From Acheta domesticus (taxonomy: Eukaryota > Arthropoda > Insecta > Orthoptera > Gryllidae), in contig JAHLJT010008756.1 of the NCBI GenBank assembly GCA_031308135.1, positions 61,684,817 to 61,748,816 on the forward strand: 64,000 nt of DNA, given 5' to 3'. The position numbers were made by a program, and so were the translations under genes. Positions 36,058 to 46,209 of this stretch are shown here, in pieces (position 1 is the first letter of the stretch; each line of letters starts with the position of its first letter). The notes under the pieces were generated by a model. It did not search any database and was not told the DNA's origin. It was given only the letters and a program-made list of their open reading frames with translations.

Positions 36058-37019
36058 ATTGTGATGATACCTGTAAAATTATAACAATAATGCAAAAAAT
36101 AATAAATTATGATCATAAAATAATATCGATGCAATTTAGACCAAAGCGGGAAAAGAAAAAACTTCATGAACAATTTAAGGAGTTCTGGAAGTACTTAGAG
36201 AAACACAAAACGTGGCAATATTTACTGAAATTAGCATGTGGTCAACAGATGGTCATAAAAGAAAAAGAACTAAATGCTGAGCCTGCATCGGCTCAATTGT
36301 TTGAGAGTTTTAGAGCTCACTTTCACTAAGGCCTACTTATTACAGAGGTGAGTGTGTACAAGTTGGCATGCACATGATTGACGTATCAGTGGCAACAAGG
36401 TATTCTTTGTGTCACACACTCAGTAACTTAAACACCTCCTTTGCATTGCAGTATTCCCTAGATGGGCGTAAGAAATATGGTATCGAGATTAAACAAATTG
36501 ACACGGTTGTTGTTGGCTGTATGAGCATATTAGCACAGCATGAATAACGTGTGGACGATCAATTGTAATTAATCTGATTTGAAAATATATATATAGTATA
36601 ATCATTTGTTGGGTTGATTCTCATTTAGTACAGCGACATAAAAACGATGGTGTTCACCTCGCCATCGTTTTTCTGCCATCCGTCTCTGAAATACTCCAAA
36701 GGAAATATTATGAGTTTAAGTGGCCCAGTTACTAGCACTCGTCTCCACATATCGACATGTATACACATTCGTATATGTATAAGGGCATTACCACAAACTA
36801 CAATCCTTTTAGTAAGTTAATATTTTCAATAGCAATCCTAAGTAGGATGCAACAATGTGGTGCCTATACTGCGATTTTTCTTTGCCTCTCAAAGCCCTTC
36901 TTGACGACGGAATATGTCACGGTATTTAGCGACGTTCTCAGTCGTGCCACCAGATATCGCGACTGTTTCACGCAGTGCTTGCGATCATGCGACTTCTAGC
37001 GGTACGACGGAGAAAGACG
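35350..37019. other. AT-rich DNA with an (ATT)n run
   Basis: Contains (ATT)n at 36012-36056 and a 79-codon plus frame at 36090-36329 (Lys-rich, unrecognised). No gene is supported. Confidence 0.4.
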
Positions 37020-37345
37020 CGAAATGCCGAGTGATATTCCATCGTGGCCATAGGGGCTTGAGGGGCAGAGTAAGAAAAATCGCACTAAACACCGGTAGAA
37101 AAGGGCTGAACCGCCGCGAAGCGGCCCGACCATTTTATCGTCGCGTCCGCGGGTCCAACAAGCAGAATCTGCCGCGGTGCGTCGCAGCGGGGCGACGCGA
37201 GTAAACGTCACAGCGCGCTCAAGTGACGTTCGTCTAGACGACGCGTGACGTGATGCAGACGGCCGTGACGTGCACGCGCGTGGCCCGGACGCCTGTCACG
37301 GCGCGCGGCGACGTCAGCCACCGATCGCCGTCACGCGTGCTGGCT
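37020..37345. promoter_or_regulatory. CpG island
   Basis: About 320 bp dense in CpG, with several GTGACGT/ACGTCA words (CRE-like TGACGT at 37222-37320). No exon was recognised next to it. Confidence 0.3.
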
Positions 37346-37534
37346 CGCACGGCCGAACGCCTTGAATGTACCTGATGCAGGCCAAATAAGTGACGAAAAT
37401 ATGCGAGGTTTCACGTCTATTGGGCCACACATGAATGGAGTGCATAAGCGGTCGAATGAATGAAAGAATACATATGTGAATGGAAGAATGTATGAATACA
37501 TAGACTGAATACATAAACGAATAAGTACACAGAC

Positions 37535-37665
37535 CAGGGGTTTCCAACGGGGTCGGTATCGACCCCTCGGGGGTCGATGAAATTTTGAAAGTGGTCTATG
37601 TTGATCAGGGGGGAGATTGGGGATCACGAGACAAATATAGTGGGCGACTAATCAATATAATCAAG
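37535..37665 (+). mobile_element. hAT-like terminus fragment, family of 40368-40799
   Basis: CAGGGGTTTCCAACGGGGTC and GGTATCGA are the inverted counterpart of the right end at 40770-40799, and homology continues through GATTGGGGATCACGAG to ATAATCAAGAT. Only one end is present, so the copy is truncated. Confidence 0.6.
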
Positions 37666-37754
37666 ATTCCATTAATTCAAAAAATATATAAATGAAGTTG
37701 CTAATTATTTGTTTTCTCGTCTCCAAATAAGCTCCCCTTCTTTCATTCATTGTT

Positions 37755-38010
37755 GCGTTAGAATCAGGGGCGTAGTTAGGTTGGGCGTGGCGTGGCGTGG
37801 CGTGGCATGGGGTAACGTGGCATGGCGGGGCGGGGCTTGTCCTGACACGGAGTGAAGCGGCGCGGCGCGACGTGGAGTGGAGTGTTGTGGCGCGGCGTGA
37901 CGTGGCGTGGTGTGGCATGGCTTGGCGTGGCGCGACAAGCGGGTGTTGGGCAAGGCGTTCGCCTGCGCCAGCCAACGACCTGCCCTCACGCCGCGCACCT
38001 TGCCATGGGA
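37755..38010. repeat. degenerate GGCGTGGCGTGG-type repeat
   Basis: Irregular GTGGC/GTGGA pentamer-like repeats following CAGGGGCGTAGTTAGG. Minus-strand frames give Thr/Pro/His/Ala-rich peptides from the repeat only. Confidence 0.7.
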
Positions 38011-38351
38011 CACATGCCGCAGTAGTTAGTAACTATACCCTGCAGCAGCAGTGAAAATTCTGGTAAACAAAACCACACAACATAGTTTCCCACAAACTAG
38101 CACGCACTCTGTTCAAGACTAATAAAATACTCCCGTATAATACTGCAACAAATTAAATATTTTAACAAAAACAGAGCTTATGAATACTGCAATGGCATAG
38201 TGTGGGGACATACAGTACAACAATTCATTATATAACAAGATTTAAAAAAATGCTGTTCCATAAACGAACATATGAATAATAAATACATAATGCCTTGAGG
38301 CTTCTTTCTCAGCCATGCTATCGCATGGCGGTCAGCTGTGTAATTTGTAGT

Positions 38352-38400
38352 ACGTATTTATTTATTTATTTGTCAAAAAACAGTGAAAAAAGGATATGAC
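38352..38400 (-). mobile_element. LINE-type 3' tail
   Basis: On the minus strand CTGTTTTTTGACAAATAAAT continues as an (AATA)n tail. The same word and tail occur at about 59040-59070. Such AATA-type tails close many non-LTR elements. The body upstream (38400-38600, minus) is unrecognised. Confidence 0.35.
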
Positions 38401-39017
38401 GTGTGGGGAAAGATTTATCTGCGCACATTTCCTTGAGGGCCAGAATAAAAAAAAATTAAAAAATATTCGAAATTAGAAATTAGTATTGCTCGGCGGCGGC
38501 GTCCCACGCGGGGCTAGGCGCGGTGAGAGTCATTGCCGGCAAGCGGTCTCTCCAGACACAAGAGCCCTAGGCCGGAGCCAGGAATTTCAAATCAGTGATC
38601 AGAGAAAGGTTTGGCTATCCTATAACTCTATATCTCTCTTTTTTATTTAATAAATAATGAAGCCAAACTTCCAAATGCGCACTACAATTCAGGAAACACA
38701 TGACACTGAAATATGATTAATTAAATCTCCTATTCTTACTAAAATGTATAATAACAATAATTTTGTTTCATATTTGTAAGCGTTGTTGTAATCGGTGGAA
38801 TTATTTTCGTGAAAGCAACATCTTTAAATTTTTGTGATAATTGTTTGTGATATTACCGAGTATAAATTTGTTGTATTACACACGTAAGTTTTATTTTAAT
38901 AAAACGGAAGATCTCTCGTAATGTTGCAAACACTTTATCTTCGTAAAAACTTTGAGTGGTCTAAAGGATATAAAATTATGAATTTAGTGCTCTAAAAACA
39001 TCGAAAGGATCGTCATC
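38401..39017. other. spacer, nothing recognised
   Basis: A short GC-rich patch at 38490-38580 lies in AT-rich DNA. It may be part of the non-LTR element whose tail lies at 38352-38400. Confidence 0.3.
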
Positions 39018-39171
39018 TGTTGTCCGATTAAAAGTATTGGCTGCTTGGTGAGTTAGAAGACGGGGCACTTATCCCATCGGGAGGTTGAATTTTTAAAATC
39101 GAGGCCCCCGATTGGATAACAGTTCCCCGTTACCACACACACCAAGTGGCAGGTACTACTCGGACAACAAG
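39018..39171. repeat. 154-bp imperfect hairpin
   Basis: The left arm TGTTGTCCGATTAAAAGTAT continues GGCTGCTTGGTGAG...GACGGGGCACTTATCCCATCGGG. It pairs with the right arm CCCGATTGGATAACAGTTCC...CACCAAGTGGCAGG...TACTCGGACAACA. The loop is about 25 bp. It could be a fold-back element or a primary-hairpin RNA. No duplicated flank or second copy was seen. Confidence 0.6.
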
Positions 39172-40367
39172 CGAATCTCCACGGAATGATTAGTACATTT
39201 AGGACAGTTAATGAATAGAAAGCAAAGCAACAATTTTAACTGAAAAGTGACATGAAAGAATGGAAAAAATACTATGTATAATAAGGAAAGGAAAAAACCT
39301 CTTTATTGGGAATACTCTACGACATCTCACTTTGTAAAAAATGTACTTTAAAGAAAAGTAATGCAAACAACATGAGAATGTACGGAGTTCGAGGCAATGT
39401 ATAAATACACATCGACATTACGCAGGCAAAATTCTCATTTATATCGTTCATTGGTATATCTCATGCCTTGCATACGTTTTCAAGCCATCAAATGGGAGCC
39501 GTAGACAACGTTCGTGTTATAAACCCTGTGTAGATTAGATAATTGTCACCTGGAAACCTGAGCCCTAGAAATAAGCAAAGGCAATAAAGATAATATCTCT
39601 TGCATCAGGGCAGTGCAGTTGAAGTGGGCCGCAGTCTTGGCATGCCCGGGGCCAGCGCTTATCTGCGGCCATCACTGTAAACCATTGTTGGTTGAGGTAA
39701 CCCGACGGAAGGGGAGGGAAAGCGCTCGGGCCCGATCGGCTCTAGTGTTATAAGAAAAGGCGAGAGGCACGCTTTATACGAATAAATCAATAATAAATAA
39801 TGTAATCAATAACGTTTGTTACTATCACATGCATATATTATTTTGTTTCACATAAAGAAAGTCACACTCAGAAGATAAAACATGGCTTCCGAAAAACTGT
39901 CCAATTATTTTCTTTCCTGCTGATTGTTTCGTTTTTCCATTATTTGACAAAATGATTTAGCTTAATTTTAAGAGACAAAAAATTATTTGAAGCATACATA
40001 CAATTCTCATGCATTTTACAACGTTCTAGGTTTTACAATTGAAAAAGTTAGCAAATTAAATTACAATTTTAAATTACATTATTGAACTACAGTTCTCTTA
40101 AATTAAAATACGTCTCTCACTGGTGCATTATATTTCTCTCACTTCAAAGAACTGCGTGACAGGGAGAAAAAAAAACATCACGAATTATCATTCACAGCGT
40201 TTTCACTTAATGGCATGCACGAAGGCTCTTACAGTTCTCTCTCGAAGCATGCAAAACGTAAGGGGCTTTCGCACCGGAACGGAGGGAGGAGGAGGGTGCG
40301 AAGTGGCACGGGACGGGAGCAGAATTGCCGTAAATTCCCGTCGTGTGTGAAATGCATTACTCAACGC
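39172..40367. other. AT-rich DNA, nothing recognised
   Basis: Short GC-richer patch at 39640-39770; otherwise AT-rich. No gene supported. Confidence 0.4.
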
Positions 40368-40799
40368 CAGAGATTCCCAACCTCTTTCTTATTTCGACCC
40401 CTTTTCAAATAATGCTTTACTTCATCGACCACTTTGATTTTATTAATAACATTCAGCTTACCACATAATCGTAACACAAATAATTGCACGTAAATGCCTT
40501 GAAAACAACTAGACAACGATTATGAATATTTTCAAAAATGCTTTATTCTATTTTCTTTGTACAAATATAATTTTAAAAGTTTACAATCGAGAAGAAAAGC
40601 ATTACATGTCGTGAAGCTTCATATATGAAAACAGTTATTTATAGACTTTTTTTTTGTAATCATGTGATCTTGATTATACCGATCAGTCACCGTGCATATT
40701 CGACTGACGACCCCCAATCGACTCCTAGTTCATCATAGAACCCTTTTGAAATTCCATCAACCATCAGAAAATCGATACCGACCTCGTTGGGAACTTCTG
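40368..40799. mobile_element. hAT-like MITE, about 432 bp
   Basis: The left end CAGAGATTCCCAACCTC and the right end GAGGTCGGTATCGATT... on the minus strand (CAGAAGTTCCCAACGAGGTC) are inverted termini sharing CAGA-GTTCCCAAC. The interior is AT-rich and non-coding. Possible 8-bp flanks CTCAACGC and CTAAGCGC match at only 6 of 8 positions and the right one is offset by 2 bp, so the duplication is doubtful. Confidence 0.55.
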
Positions 40800-41430
40800 G
40801 TCTAAGCGCCTAAGATTAGGTAGATTAAATTTTCTGCGAAGGCGCAGCGGCATTCCATTAGAGCCGCGTCCACTAAGAGAAGGCGCCTAACGCAAGAGGA
40901 AATACGACCTCTCCGGACGGACAGACGTGAGCAGAGAGAGCAAAAAGTCTCAGCTGAAGCGAAGGAATTGGCTGGGCGCAATCTATCACATTCTAGGCTT
41001 GAATGGAACTGCAGAAGCCAGCGCCCTGCTCGCGAATTCGCTTTCGAAGGATGGAGTGCCCCAGTCGTAACTTACATGATTCGACGTCTTTCCGTTGGGT
41101 TGGAAAGAAAGATAATATAAAAATGTCTCTGAAATGTTCGATCTCTTCTGATGCATGCAATGAGTAAAAGTGAATGAAACATCGTTAATTTTTCTCCCAA
41201 AATTATTTAAGACGAATGTGAAAAGTAAAGAACACTTAATCATATTTGTGGAGGAGGACCGTTGATCATGTTTGTCGTAGTAGGACTGAATTAAGGATTG
41301 TGATCTTTAAGAACGGTGAATGCTTAGTAGATTTCGGCTCGGAAATTTAAAATCTGAATGCAATAGCCAACAATTCTTTTAGCCATTTAATTCGAAACTC
41401 CTACGGGAGACAAGCTTCCTTTGCCGATCC
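40800..41430. other. spacer, nothing recognised
   Basis: No gene or repeat partner found. Confidence 0.4.
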
Positions 41431-41640
41431 TCGGTGGCCGAGATCACTAAGGCAGTAGTGTCGTGGCGATCTCGGACCGAAGGGTCGTGGGTTCAAGTCC
41501 CGCCACGGGAATGGTTGTATTTGTGTTCGTCAATTCACCCCCTATCTTCACCATTTCATGTCATCTTCACAGTTATTATAAAGTTAAACCCAACAGTGGT
41601 CACTAACGACCTAGATGTTGTTGCGACCTGAAGAAACAAA
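41431..41640 (+). mobile_element. SINE-B with Leu/Ser-type tRNA head
   Basis: The head CGGTGGCCGAGATCACTAAG has an A box of the GGCCGAG...TAAGGC kind typical of class II (long variable arm) tRNAs. GTGGGTTCAAGTCCCGCCAC supplies a B box inside a perfect T-arm stem. The body (GGTTGTATTTGTGTTCG, TTCACCCCCTATCTTCACCA, TCATGTCATCTTCACAG) is shared with 33535-33695. It ends after GACCTGAAGAAAC in an A-rich stretch. The head cannot be a working tRNA because the body replaces the acceptor 3' side. A 65-codon plus frame here is coincidental. Confidence 0.85.
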
Positions 41641-42189
41641 AAAAGAGGATCTTTTTTTGTGATCTTCACTTCTTTCCATAAGGAAAAGTTCTCTAGGAAA
41701 ACTCTTCACCTACAATCCTCAGAGTCGATCAATATCTTCGATTCCTATGCGAGATAGGAAGAGTTGCTGAGTTCGTTTTTCCCCTTTCTCTTCTTCTATG
41801 AACGTTTCGAGTCCAGCTGTGTATAACCAAGACTTTCACAGAACAACACAATAAAAAGAAATGCTTACCTATTTTTCACTGAAACTATTATTCATCTGAA
41901 TTTCTCCACGACTGAAGAAACATCTAACAATCTTAATGTACATTCAACTACATTACCAGTATTTAGGCGCACAAAATTAATGAACACATCTTTTTCTCAT
42001 TAGAAATGTCAAATTTTGTTTAAAAACAATTATAAAAACATAAGATAAAAATTCAGTACTTGTGGTATTGAAAGGGTTCATGTACTGTTGTGTTAGAATA
42101 AATGTTACAAACTTCTAGAGCAGATTTCATGTATCTGACGAACATCTTTGCGTATAGGTTGCCTCAAAATCAAATGCAAATGCCACAAG
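41641..42189. other. AT-rich spacer
   Basis: Nothing recognised. Confidence 0.4.
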
Positions 42190-42682
42190 TACAAATGCAT
42201 GCAAGTAGGTTATCACACGGGTAAAGTCCCGTAAGTGTAGTGCTTTTGGGGGGGAAATGACTAATCTTCCACCACTCAATGGCGAGATCTCAATGCCGAC
42301 CTCACGAGTCATACCTGTACGTCGGCGGGGTTGTCCTTAACTAGGATCTCCCACCACGAATGGACTCCCGGCATGTGCGATGGTGTAGTGCATGTAAGGG
42401 ATGAGGACAAGACGAAGAGGAAGTGAAGATCACGCGCGGTTCGGGCCCTTTTGTTAGAGTAATGATCCGGATTTCCCTTGGTGATCGGAGAAACGACGGA
42501 AAAGTAACAATCAGAGTAGCTGGCCGCTAGAACTCTCCTCCTGACCGCAGCTGAATTCTACATTGATATCCAACTAGTGACGGAAATCCTGTCACCTTCG
42601 GGACTAGAATACTACCTTCGCCCGGATTCCTCCTCTCGCCGGTCATACGCATTGCAGTGACATCAGTTGACGCACCTGCCCT
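42190..42682 (-). mobile_element. SINE-A copy, diverged
   Basis: On the plus strand it runs from GTCCCGTAAGTGTAGTGC (family 3' end), through GGGATGAGGACAAGACGAAG and GGCCGCTAGAACTCTCCTCC, to GACATCAGTTGACGCACCTG, which is the complement of the A-box region. The B box is mutated (GGACTAGAATACTACC on plus). Flanking duplication was not found. Confidence 0.75.
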
Positions 42683-43056
42683 CGTGGGCGGGTGCGAGAG
42701 CGACTGGGGCTACACAACGGTCGTTTGAAGCGTCGCCAATAGCGCCTTAGGCGTATAGTTGAATTCTCTTGAAGAATGCGAACAACCTCAGATGCCGAAC
42801 ATGTTGCGACAACCACACTGTGTGACCTAGGGGAAGTTGAGACTGGTTGCGCCACGGCTGCTAGGGATTGTGGAGGATCATAGTTGCAATAGAATGTTAG
42901 TGCATGTCGTGGATGCGTTTTGTCTATGCACTTTAGTAGCAGAAAGAAATGTACTAGGTGCTTCGTGTACGAAAAATATTTGGGTCATTTATCTGCAGAG
43001 TATTCCAAGCTTGCTCAATTGGAAAGCGATAGTTTGCGCGTACAGGGCCCACATAA
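42683..43056. other. spacer, nothing recognised
   Basis: Mixed composition without supported features. Confidence 0.35.
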
Positions 43057-43872
43057 CTCAAGTGCTCTGGTGTGACAGCGTTTCAATTAACACAAGTCCG
43101 GAAGCACTCGCCGACGGCGGGCGTGGCGCTTTTCCGACTGCAGACGGCGGCTGATAAGTGGAAAATCGAAGCGCTGCGACGGCGGGGCAGTGAAACGAGT
43201 TGTTTTCGTGCGAAGCCCGTGCACGGGGCGTCGTCCCCGGCCAACGCCAGCGCCACTCCCACCGCCCCTCCCATCCGCAGTCACCACCGTCGGTGTCATT
43301 CCCATCAGGAACCCACTACTGTTGACATTGCTGTCGTGTTCAATGCCGCGGCGGCAGTCTCCGCCCGGCAGTCTCCGCCCGGCAGTCTCCGCCCGGCAGT
43401 CTCCGCCCGGCAGTCTCCGCCCGGCTATCACCCCCATCACGAGCACACTACCTTCGACATTGCCGTCTCTGACATCACCTTCGCCATCACCGCCCCAACC
43501 AACGCTACCGCCGCAGCGTCACCGCCGAGCAACGGCCAGTCAACGTCCGACCGCGCCCACGGCGACGCGGCGTCCAAACACGTTTACGGGCGCGGGAATG
43601 GCCGCTGGCGGGGCGGCGGCGGCGGCGGCTGGCACCGCAAAGCCACGCGCCGCGCAGGCCACGCGGGCGTCACGCGAGCCGCAGGCGCCACCGCTGCAAC
43701 GGCCGCAGCTGCACGGTGGTTGGCGCGGAGCGGACAGCGGACAAAATTCGCTTTGCACGCGCAAATCGTTCATAATCGGTCAGTCCCGGGCGCGGGGCGG
43801 TTGGAAAACGGTCATGTCATATTTCGAATAATAAAATTATTGTTTAATTATTTCAGTTTGCTTTTTTTCATT
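43057..43872 (+). other. CpG island with an open frame, upstream of heptad ORF
   Basis: A GC- and CpG-rich block stays open for about 270 codons in the same frame as the downstream heptad ORF, ending at TAG 43873-43875. Its translation is Ala/Ser/Pro/Arg-rich with His-Pro-Ala stretches and no domain. Part of it is a 14-bp tandem repeat (GGCAGTCTCCGCCC, five copies at about 43353-43425). Overlapping frames of similar length exist on both strands, as expected for CpG-rich DNA, so coding is doubtful. It may be the promoter/5' region of a gene whose later exon is at 43876. Confidence 0.3.
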
Positions 43873-43920
43873 TAGCTGGGACACATTAGTTGCGAGCAGA
43901 AGTACGTGAAGGGGGGAAAC

Positions 43921-46209
43921 ATGAAAGTGGAGAATGGAGAAGTGAAGAAGAAAGAGGAGGGTGAGGAGATGGATAAAGAGTTAGACCAGCAAAGTGAGGA
44001 TGAGGAGATGCAGAAGAAGAATGAGGAGATGGAGAAGAAGAATGAGGAGATGGAGAAGAAGAATGAGGAGATGGAGAAGAAGAATGAGGAGATGGACAAG
44101 AAGAATGAGGAGATGGACAAGAAGAATGAGGAGATGGACAAGAAGAATGAGGAGATGGACAAGAAGAATGAGGAGATGGACAAGAAGAATGAGGAGATGG
44201 ACAAGAAGAATGAGGAGATGGACAAGAAGAATGAGGAGATGGACAAGAAGAATGAGGAGATGGACAAGAAGAATGAGGAGATGGACAAGAAGAATGAGGA
44301 GATGGACAAGAAGAATGAGGAGATGGACAAGAAGAATGAGGAGATGGACAAGAAGAATGAGGAGATGGACAAGAAGAATGAGGAGATGGACAAGAAGAAT
44401 GAGGAGATGGAGAAGAAGAATGAGGAGATGGAGAAGAAGAATGAGGAGATGGAGAAGAAGAATGAGGAGATGGAGAAGAAGAATGAGGAGATGGAGAAGA
44501 AGAATGAGGAGATGGAGAAGAAGAATGAGGAGATGGAGAAGAAGAATGAGGAGATGGAGAAGAAGAATGAGGAGATGGAGAAGAAGAATGAGGAGATGGA
44601 GAAGAAGGATGAGGAGATGGAGAAGAAGGATGAGGAGATGGAGAAGAAGGATGAGGAGATGGAGAAGAAGGATGAGGAGATGGAGAAGAAGGATGAGGAG
44701 ATGGAGAAGAAGGATGAGGAGATGGAGAAGAAGGATGAGGAGATGGAGAAGAAGGATGAGGAGATGGAGAAGAAGGATGAGGAGATGGAGAAGAAGGATG
44801 AGGAGATGGAGAAGAAGGATGAGGAGATGGAGAAGAAGGATGAGGAGATGGAGAAGAAGGATGAGGAGATGGAGAAGAAGGATGAGGAGATGGAGAAGAA
44901 GGATGAGGAGATGGAGAAGAAGGATGAGGAGATGGAGAAGAAGGATGAGGAGATGGAGAAGAAGGATGAGGAGATGGAGAAGAAGGATGAGGAGATGGAG
45001 AAGAAGGATGAGGAGATGGAGAAGAAGGATGAGGAGATGGAGAAGAAGGATGAGGAGATGGAGAAGAAGGATGAGGAGATGGAGAAGAAGGATGAGGAGA
45101 TGGAGAAGAAGGATGAGGAGATGGAGAAGAAGGATGAGGAGATGGAGAAGAAGGATGAGGAGATGGAGAAGAAGGATGAGGAGATGGAGAAGAAGGATGA
45201 GGAGATGGAGAAGAAGGATGAGGAGATGGAGAAGAAGGATGAGGAGATGGAGAAGAAGGATGAGGAGATGGAGAAGAAGGATGAGGAGATGGAGAAGAAG
45301 GATGAGGAGATGGAGAAGAAGGATGAGGAGATGGAGAAGAAGGATGAGGAGATGGAGAAGAAGGATGAGGAGATGGAGAAGAAGGATGAGGAGATGGAGA
45401 AGAAGGATGAGGAGATGGAGAAGAAGGATGAGGAGATGGAGAAGAAGGATGAGGAGATGGAGAAGAAGGATGAGGAGATGGAGAAGAAGGATGATGAGAT
45501 GGAGAAGAAGGATGATGAGATGGAGAAGAAGGATGATGAGATGGAGAAGAAGGATGAGGAGATGGAGAAGAAGGATGATGAGATGGAGAAGAAGGATGAT
45601 GAGATGGAGAAGAAGGATGATGAGATGGAGAAGAAGGATGATGAGATGGAGAAGAAGGATGAGGAGATGGAGAAGAAGAATGAGGAGATGGAGAAGAAGG
45701 ATGAGGAGATGGAGAAGAAGGATGAGGAGATGGAGAAGAAGGATGAGGAGATGGAGAAGAAGGATGAGGAGATGGAGAAGAAGGATGAGGAGATGGAGAA
45801 GAAGGATGAGGAGATGGAGAAGAAGGATGAGGAGATGGAGAAGAAGGATGAGGAGATGGAGAAGAAGGATGAGGAGATGGAGAAGAAGGATGAGGAGATG
45901 GAGAAGAAGGATGAGGAGATGGAGAAGAAGGATGAGGAGATGGAGAAGAAGGATGAGGAGATGGAGAAGAAGGATGAGGAGATGGAGAAGAAGGATGAGG
46001 AGATGGAGAAGAAGGATGAGGAGATGGAGAAGAAGGATGAGGAGATGGAGAAGAAGGATGAGGAGATGGAGAAGAAGGATGAGGAGATGGAGAAGAAGGA
46101 TGAGGAGATGGAGAAGAAGGATGAGGAGATGGAGAAGAAGGATGAGGAGATGGAGAAGAAGGATGAGGAGATGGAGAAGAAGGATGAGGAGATGGAGAAG
46201 GAAGGATGA
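43921..46209 (+). CDS. Putative charged heptad-repeat protein (MEKKDEE)n
   Basis: The ATG at 43921 opens 762 codons to the TGA at 46207. The frame is also open back to 43876, directly after TTTTTTTCATTTAG, a good splice-acceptor match, so this may be a 3' exon. About 35 non-repeat residues (MKVENGEVKKKEEGEEMDKE...) precede near-perfect 7-residue repeats in blocks: MEKKNEE, then 15 MDKKNEE, then MEKKNEE, then a long MEKKDEE block with a local MEKKDDE patch near 45480-45660. The pattern, with acidic and Lys pairs at i to i+4 and Met once per seven, would favour a long charged single helix or coiled coil. No other domain, signal peptide or membrane segment is seen. The array is a 21-bp minisatellite open in other frames too, so translation is unproven; I do not recognise a family. 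Confidence 0.35.
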   Translation: MKVENGEVKKKEEGEEMDKELDQQSEDEEMQKKNEEMEKKNEEMEKKNEEMEKKNEEMDKKNEEMDKKNEEMDKKNEEMDKKNEEMDKKNEEMDKKNEEMDKKNEEMDKKNEEMDKKNEEMDKKNEEMDKKNEEMDKKNEEMDKKNEEMDKKNEEMDKKNEEMEKKNEEMEKKNEEMEKKNEEMEKKNEEMEKKNEEMEKKNEEMEKKNEEMEKKNEEMEKKNEEMEKKDEEMEKKDEEMEKKDEEMEKKDEEMEKKDEEMEKKDEEMEKKDEEMEKKDEEMEKKDEEMEKKDEEMEKKDEEMEKKDEEMEKKDEEMEKKDEEMEKKDEEMEKKDEEMEKKDEEMEKKDEEMEKKDEEMEKKDEEMEKKDEEMEKKDEEMEKKDEEMEKKDEEMEKKDEEMEKKDEEMEKKDEEMEKKDEEMEKKDEEMEKKDEEMEKKDEEMEKKDEEMEKKDEEMEKKDEEMEKKDEEMEKKDEEMEKKDEEMEKKDEEMEKKDEEMEKKDEEMEKKDEEMEKKDEEMEKKDDEMEKKDDEMEKKDDEMEKKDEEMEKKDDEMEKKDDEMEKKDDEMEKKDDEMEKKDEEMEKKNEEMEKKDEEMEKKDEEMEKKDEEMEKKDEEMEKKDEEMEKKDEEMEKKDEEMEKKDEEMEKKDEEMEKKDEEMEKKDEEMEKKDEEMEKKDEEMEKKDEEMEKKDEEMEKKDEEMEKKDEEMEKKDEEMEKKDEEMEKKDEEMEKKDEEMEKKDEEMEKKDEEMEKKDEEMEKEG

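Noticed and set aside
37765..37785. CAGGGGCGTAGTTAGG as a hAT left end
   Set aside because: No inverted partner end or 8-bp duplication was found downstream; probably a lone relic or coincidence.
41431..41520. Functional tRNA gene
   Set aside because: A and B boxes are present, but the cloverleaf is not closed by a matching acceptor stem and the sequence continues into a repeated SINE body.
43872..44393. Minus-strand ISSFFLS-repeat frame opposite the heptad ORF
   Set aside because: It is the complement of the minisatellite; no start context, and the plus frame is far longer.
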